Below are positions 61,449 through 64,000 of a DNA stretch of 64,000 nucleotides, one piece after another; position 1 is the first letter of the stretch; the number at the start of each line of letters is the position of its first letter. The stretch comes from Camellia lanceoleosa (lineage: Eukaryota > Streptophyta > Magnoliopsida > Ericales > Theaceae): the NCBI GenBank assembly GCA_025200525.1, contig CM045762.1:122827752-122891751 (forward strand), written 5' to 3'. Below the pieces are notes generated by a model. That model saw nothing but the letters and a program-made list of their open reading frames with translations. It made no database searches and was not told the origin of the DNA. The position numbers and the translations under genes were made by a program.

Positions 61449-62599
61449 GGTCTTTTGAATAGTGCTTTATCTATTTTAATCTGGCGAGTCACCGACAGCT
61501 CAAGTCTTCTCTGTTTCATTGCATTTTATGTTGCTCTATCCCACTTCCTTTTATTTTATTTTGTTTGAAGAAATATCATGATGTTTTTTAATATGATATT
61601 CAAGATCAAACATGGTGTATTTCTCCCTAGAATTGAACAGTTTCTCGGGTATTTGAGTTTGGTCCTTTTATGGTTGTTGTTTTTATTGCATTTAATTCCT
61701 ATCTTATTGTATTCTTTTGTTTTGTTTTTTTGTTTTTTTTTTGTTTTTTTTGTTTTTTTTTAATTTATAATTTTATCTATATTTGGTTCATTGTTAATAG
61801 TTTTGTTCTAAAAAAATATTTTCAATGCCAACCAAACACTGGAAAATCAAAAGAAAAGATTATTTTTGTGCAAAATCATTTTACAACAAAAACATTAGAA
61901 GTGTAAAATATTTTAAATCTAAACAAACATAGCATTAGCATCCTAAATAAATGTTATAGAAAGAATACGCTGCCAATATCGAGAGTGGTATTTTGAGGTT
62001 ATTGTATTCAATTGGCATACATTTAGCTCCAAAAAGAATGATGTCTGTTAAGATAAAAAATTGAATCAAGTAAATTAGCATTTGCAATTTCATCTTACTT
62101 TCATACTTAATTAAAGCCAACAAAATTTACTTAAAATGGGACAAGCCTTCATTGTGGCTGTGTTGTTATCCTTAGGCTCATGAAATTCATTGATTTGAAG
62201 GGGCTTTAAATATTCCATTAAAGCTGACTATATGGGCTTGCAAAAGAAGAAATTATAATTAGATTCTACTAACAATTGTCATAAGAGAATTGATTAATAA
62301 TGTTTAAAAGGGAATTGATTGAAAAATTCTATTAGGAAGATGATGGTAAGTCCTTCTGACTTTTTAGTGCATCAAAAAATCCCATTCACTTTTAATTGTT
62401 ACCACAAAATTTTATTTTTTATTTTCTAGTGGTATTTTCATATAAGTGTCACTAATTTTTAATTTTCAGTGATAGTTTAAAAAATTGTTATAGAAAAATG
62501 ACACTAATTGTTTTTTTTTTGGTGATGGATTTGGAAAATCGTTACTAATTATCAGTTGCTAGCGATAGGTTCATAAAATCGTCAGAAAAGGTCTTTAAG
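61449..62599. other. AT-rich intergenic sequence, no gene
   Basis: Long T tracts (61720-61762) make low-complexity frames rich in F and L, which I do not accept as genes. No element ends recognised. Confidence 0.5.
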
Positions 62600-62610
62600 T
62601 CCAACTATTA

Positions 62611-62817
62611 GGAACCAACTAGGCCTATTCTAATTGGATACCATGACTCTCTTCAGGATTTAGTCTCAACGGTGAGGCCATGTGTTCAACTCTCCCTATA
62701 AGAGAGTTGAATTAGGAGGCAAGCATTTTGTAGTTTGCATGGGCGGAGAGATTCTCATAAGTTTTAATCTAACTACTAACAACTAACTTTCACTGAGCAA
62801 TAACAAAAAAAAAAAAT
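62611..62817 (+). mobile_element. SINE, 207 bp, with 11-bp target duplication
   Basis: The flanks are tccaactatta (62600-62610) and tccaactatta (62818-62828), and the element ends in A12. A B-box-like GTTCAACTC (62684-62692) follows a weaker A-box-like tagtctcaacgg (62661-62672), so a tRNA-derived head is probable. Confidence 0.75.
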
Positions 62818-62818
62818 T

Positions 62819-63088
62819 CCAACTATTAAGATTTTTTTATTTATACAAACACTTAAGATTAACTCTTGGAAGTGTTAATCTAACTACTAACAATTGACTT
62901 TTATTGATTAATTAAAAAAAAAAAAGGTACAACTATTAAGATTTTTTGATCTATACAAACACTTAAGATTAACTCTCGTAAGTGTTAATCTAATTACTAA
63001 CAATTGACTTTTGCTGATCAGTAAAAAAAAAAAAAAAGAAAAAAAAAGTCCACCATTAAGATTTTTTTGATCTATACAAACACTAATG
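62819..63088 (+). repeat. tandem array of SINE-tail-like units (two full, one partial)
   Basis: Units of about 110-120 bp start near 62819, 62931 and 63052 with a(c)aactattaagattttt. They contain acaaacacttaagattaact and gtgttaatcta-tactaacaa, and the two full units end in A12 and in A15 plus more A. The second half of each unit matches the 3' end of the adjacent SINE (taatctaactactaacaact). Confidence 0.75.
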
Positions 63089-63299
63089 CACATGTCCTTC
63101 TAACAGGACATGTGAGTAATTAACTTATGTTTAAATTGATTGTACAGTATATTGCACGAATTATCATGTATTATGTATAGACATTTTAAGTTTCTTATTA
63201 AATGCCTTAAGGATACTCATTAATAAAATCAATAATTGAAAAATCTAGAAACCTCCTAGATGTTGATTTGTGATTATGTATCAATTTTAAGTAGAATAT

Positions 63300-64000
63300 A
63301 ACAATCCCAATCAAACAATCAAGACAAAGAGACACAACGATTTTACGTGAAAAAACCACAATTGGACACCTGCAATTGTGATAAAAAAACCACGGGCAAC
63401 AGCCACAAGAACAATCCACTAAGAAGATTTAAAAGAATTACACAGGTATACTTTCAATTATCTAGCGAATCCACAACGCCTAATTGAACCAACCTCTATG
63501 TGCCTCTTCCAACCCCATCTTCACCACGGAATTGTCTTTCTGATGAGCCACTCCAGAATCCACCGAAGCTTCAGGCTCGAATTCTTCAGGATCCACCGAA
63601 GAACAACTCTCTCTTTTGTATAAAAAAAACAAAATCTTTGATGTACTATCTTTTAAACCACGAGTTGAATACTCAATAAAAACATCAAAGAAAAACTAAT
63701 AAAATATCCCCAGATATAAACCTTAAGAACCAAAAAGAAGATCTGGAGGGTTTAGAGGAGTAGTCTACTTTTGGGAGAAAACCAACCACTTGTAGAAAAC
63801 CAAAAGTAATCCTAGTTTCAGAAGAAAACCAACTCCTTAACAAATCTGGAAATCTGGGTTCGCGCGGTTCGCTCGAGCGTGGGACTTCTCGCTCGAGCGG
63901 AGACTTCATATTTTGTGATTTCATATAGGCTCTGCGCTCGAGCGTCCGTTTCCCCGATCGAGCGGGGAATCACACCATCCAGCACTTTTTCAGGCATAGC
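63300..64000 (-). repeat. LTR-like segment with CGCTCGAGCG palindromes, runs off the edge
   Basis: Read on the minus strand, four CG(C/A)TCGAGCG words (63868-63965) flank or precede a TATA-like cctatatgaaat (63920-63931). A long leader follows with repeated ccggtgga-like pieces (ttcggtggatcctgaag, 63575-63600) and a final ttttttcacgtaaaatcg (near 63340). That end resembles copia LTR 3' parts. The borders are unknown, and no primer site or protein is in the window. Confidence 0.45.

Noticed and set aside
61578..61906. Phe/Leu-rich frames resembling a membrane protein
   Set aside because: They result from long T tracts and lack promoter, domain or conserved start.

Overview
The window is nuclear DNA of a flowering plant, most likely a eudicot: it is AT-rich and intron-bearing, with AAACCCTA-type leaders, plant LTR retrotransposons, CACTA elements, a Helitron, SINEs and MITEs. 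The species is not identified. Only one gene looks intact: a five-exon aldo-keto reductase at 51186..54404 (+). Almost everything else is a nest of transposable elements in different states of decay, so most long reading frames are transposon pseudogenes.

Layout. 1-4917: Ty3/gypsy element of the Tat lineage, minus strand, cut by the window edge, ending in a 434-bp LTR. 4918-8292: decayed Ty1/copia element, minus strand, split by a 1.8-kb element (copy 1 of a family called here TRTAACG) with an exact 5-bp target duplication. 8293-18700: AT-rich copia leader, a tRNA-type SINE, a 4.4-kb CACTA element (CACTA-1) carrying a glucose-6-phosphate dehydrogenase exon, a small MITE and two solo-LTR-like segments. 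18711-51185: the upstream region of the reductase gene, present as a tandem duplication plus a third partial copy. Unit 1 carries a dead reductase start (ATG plus a few codons) and TRTAACG copy 3. Unit 2 is blown up by a MITE, a 4.5-kb LINE and a 19.7-kb CACTA element (CACTA-2). CACTA-2 in turn holds TRTAACG copy 2 and a second CACTA element (CACTA-3), and CACTA-3 holds an 8.3-kb Helitron and fragments of host genes (TPR/TTL-like, CIPK kinase). A BTB/ARIA-like exon lies in CACTA-2 outside CACTA-3. Unit 3 has a foldback MITE, another small MITE and a 454-bp insertion with a 9-bp target duplication, and leads straight into the reductase promoter.

54405-64000: downstream of the gene lies a TRIM-type miniature retrotransposon, split by a young Ty1/copia (Tork/Tnt1-like) element. 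That element has nearly identical LTRs and a 5-bp target duplication, yet its pol gene is frameshifted. Then come a foldback repeat, a second SINE followed by a tandem array of its own 3' end, and a minus-strand LTR-like segment that runs off the edge.

The observation most worth following is the TRTAACG family. Three copies, each with its own 5-bp target duplication, have a CpG-rich array of short palindromes just upstream of a conserved leader with a 5' splice site. The palindrome word differs between copies (CGCCGGCG in one, CGCTCGAGCG in two). The second word also recurs upstream of a TATA-like site in the otherwise unrelated LTR-like segment at the right edge. All assignments were made by reading the sequence; no database search was run.
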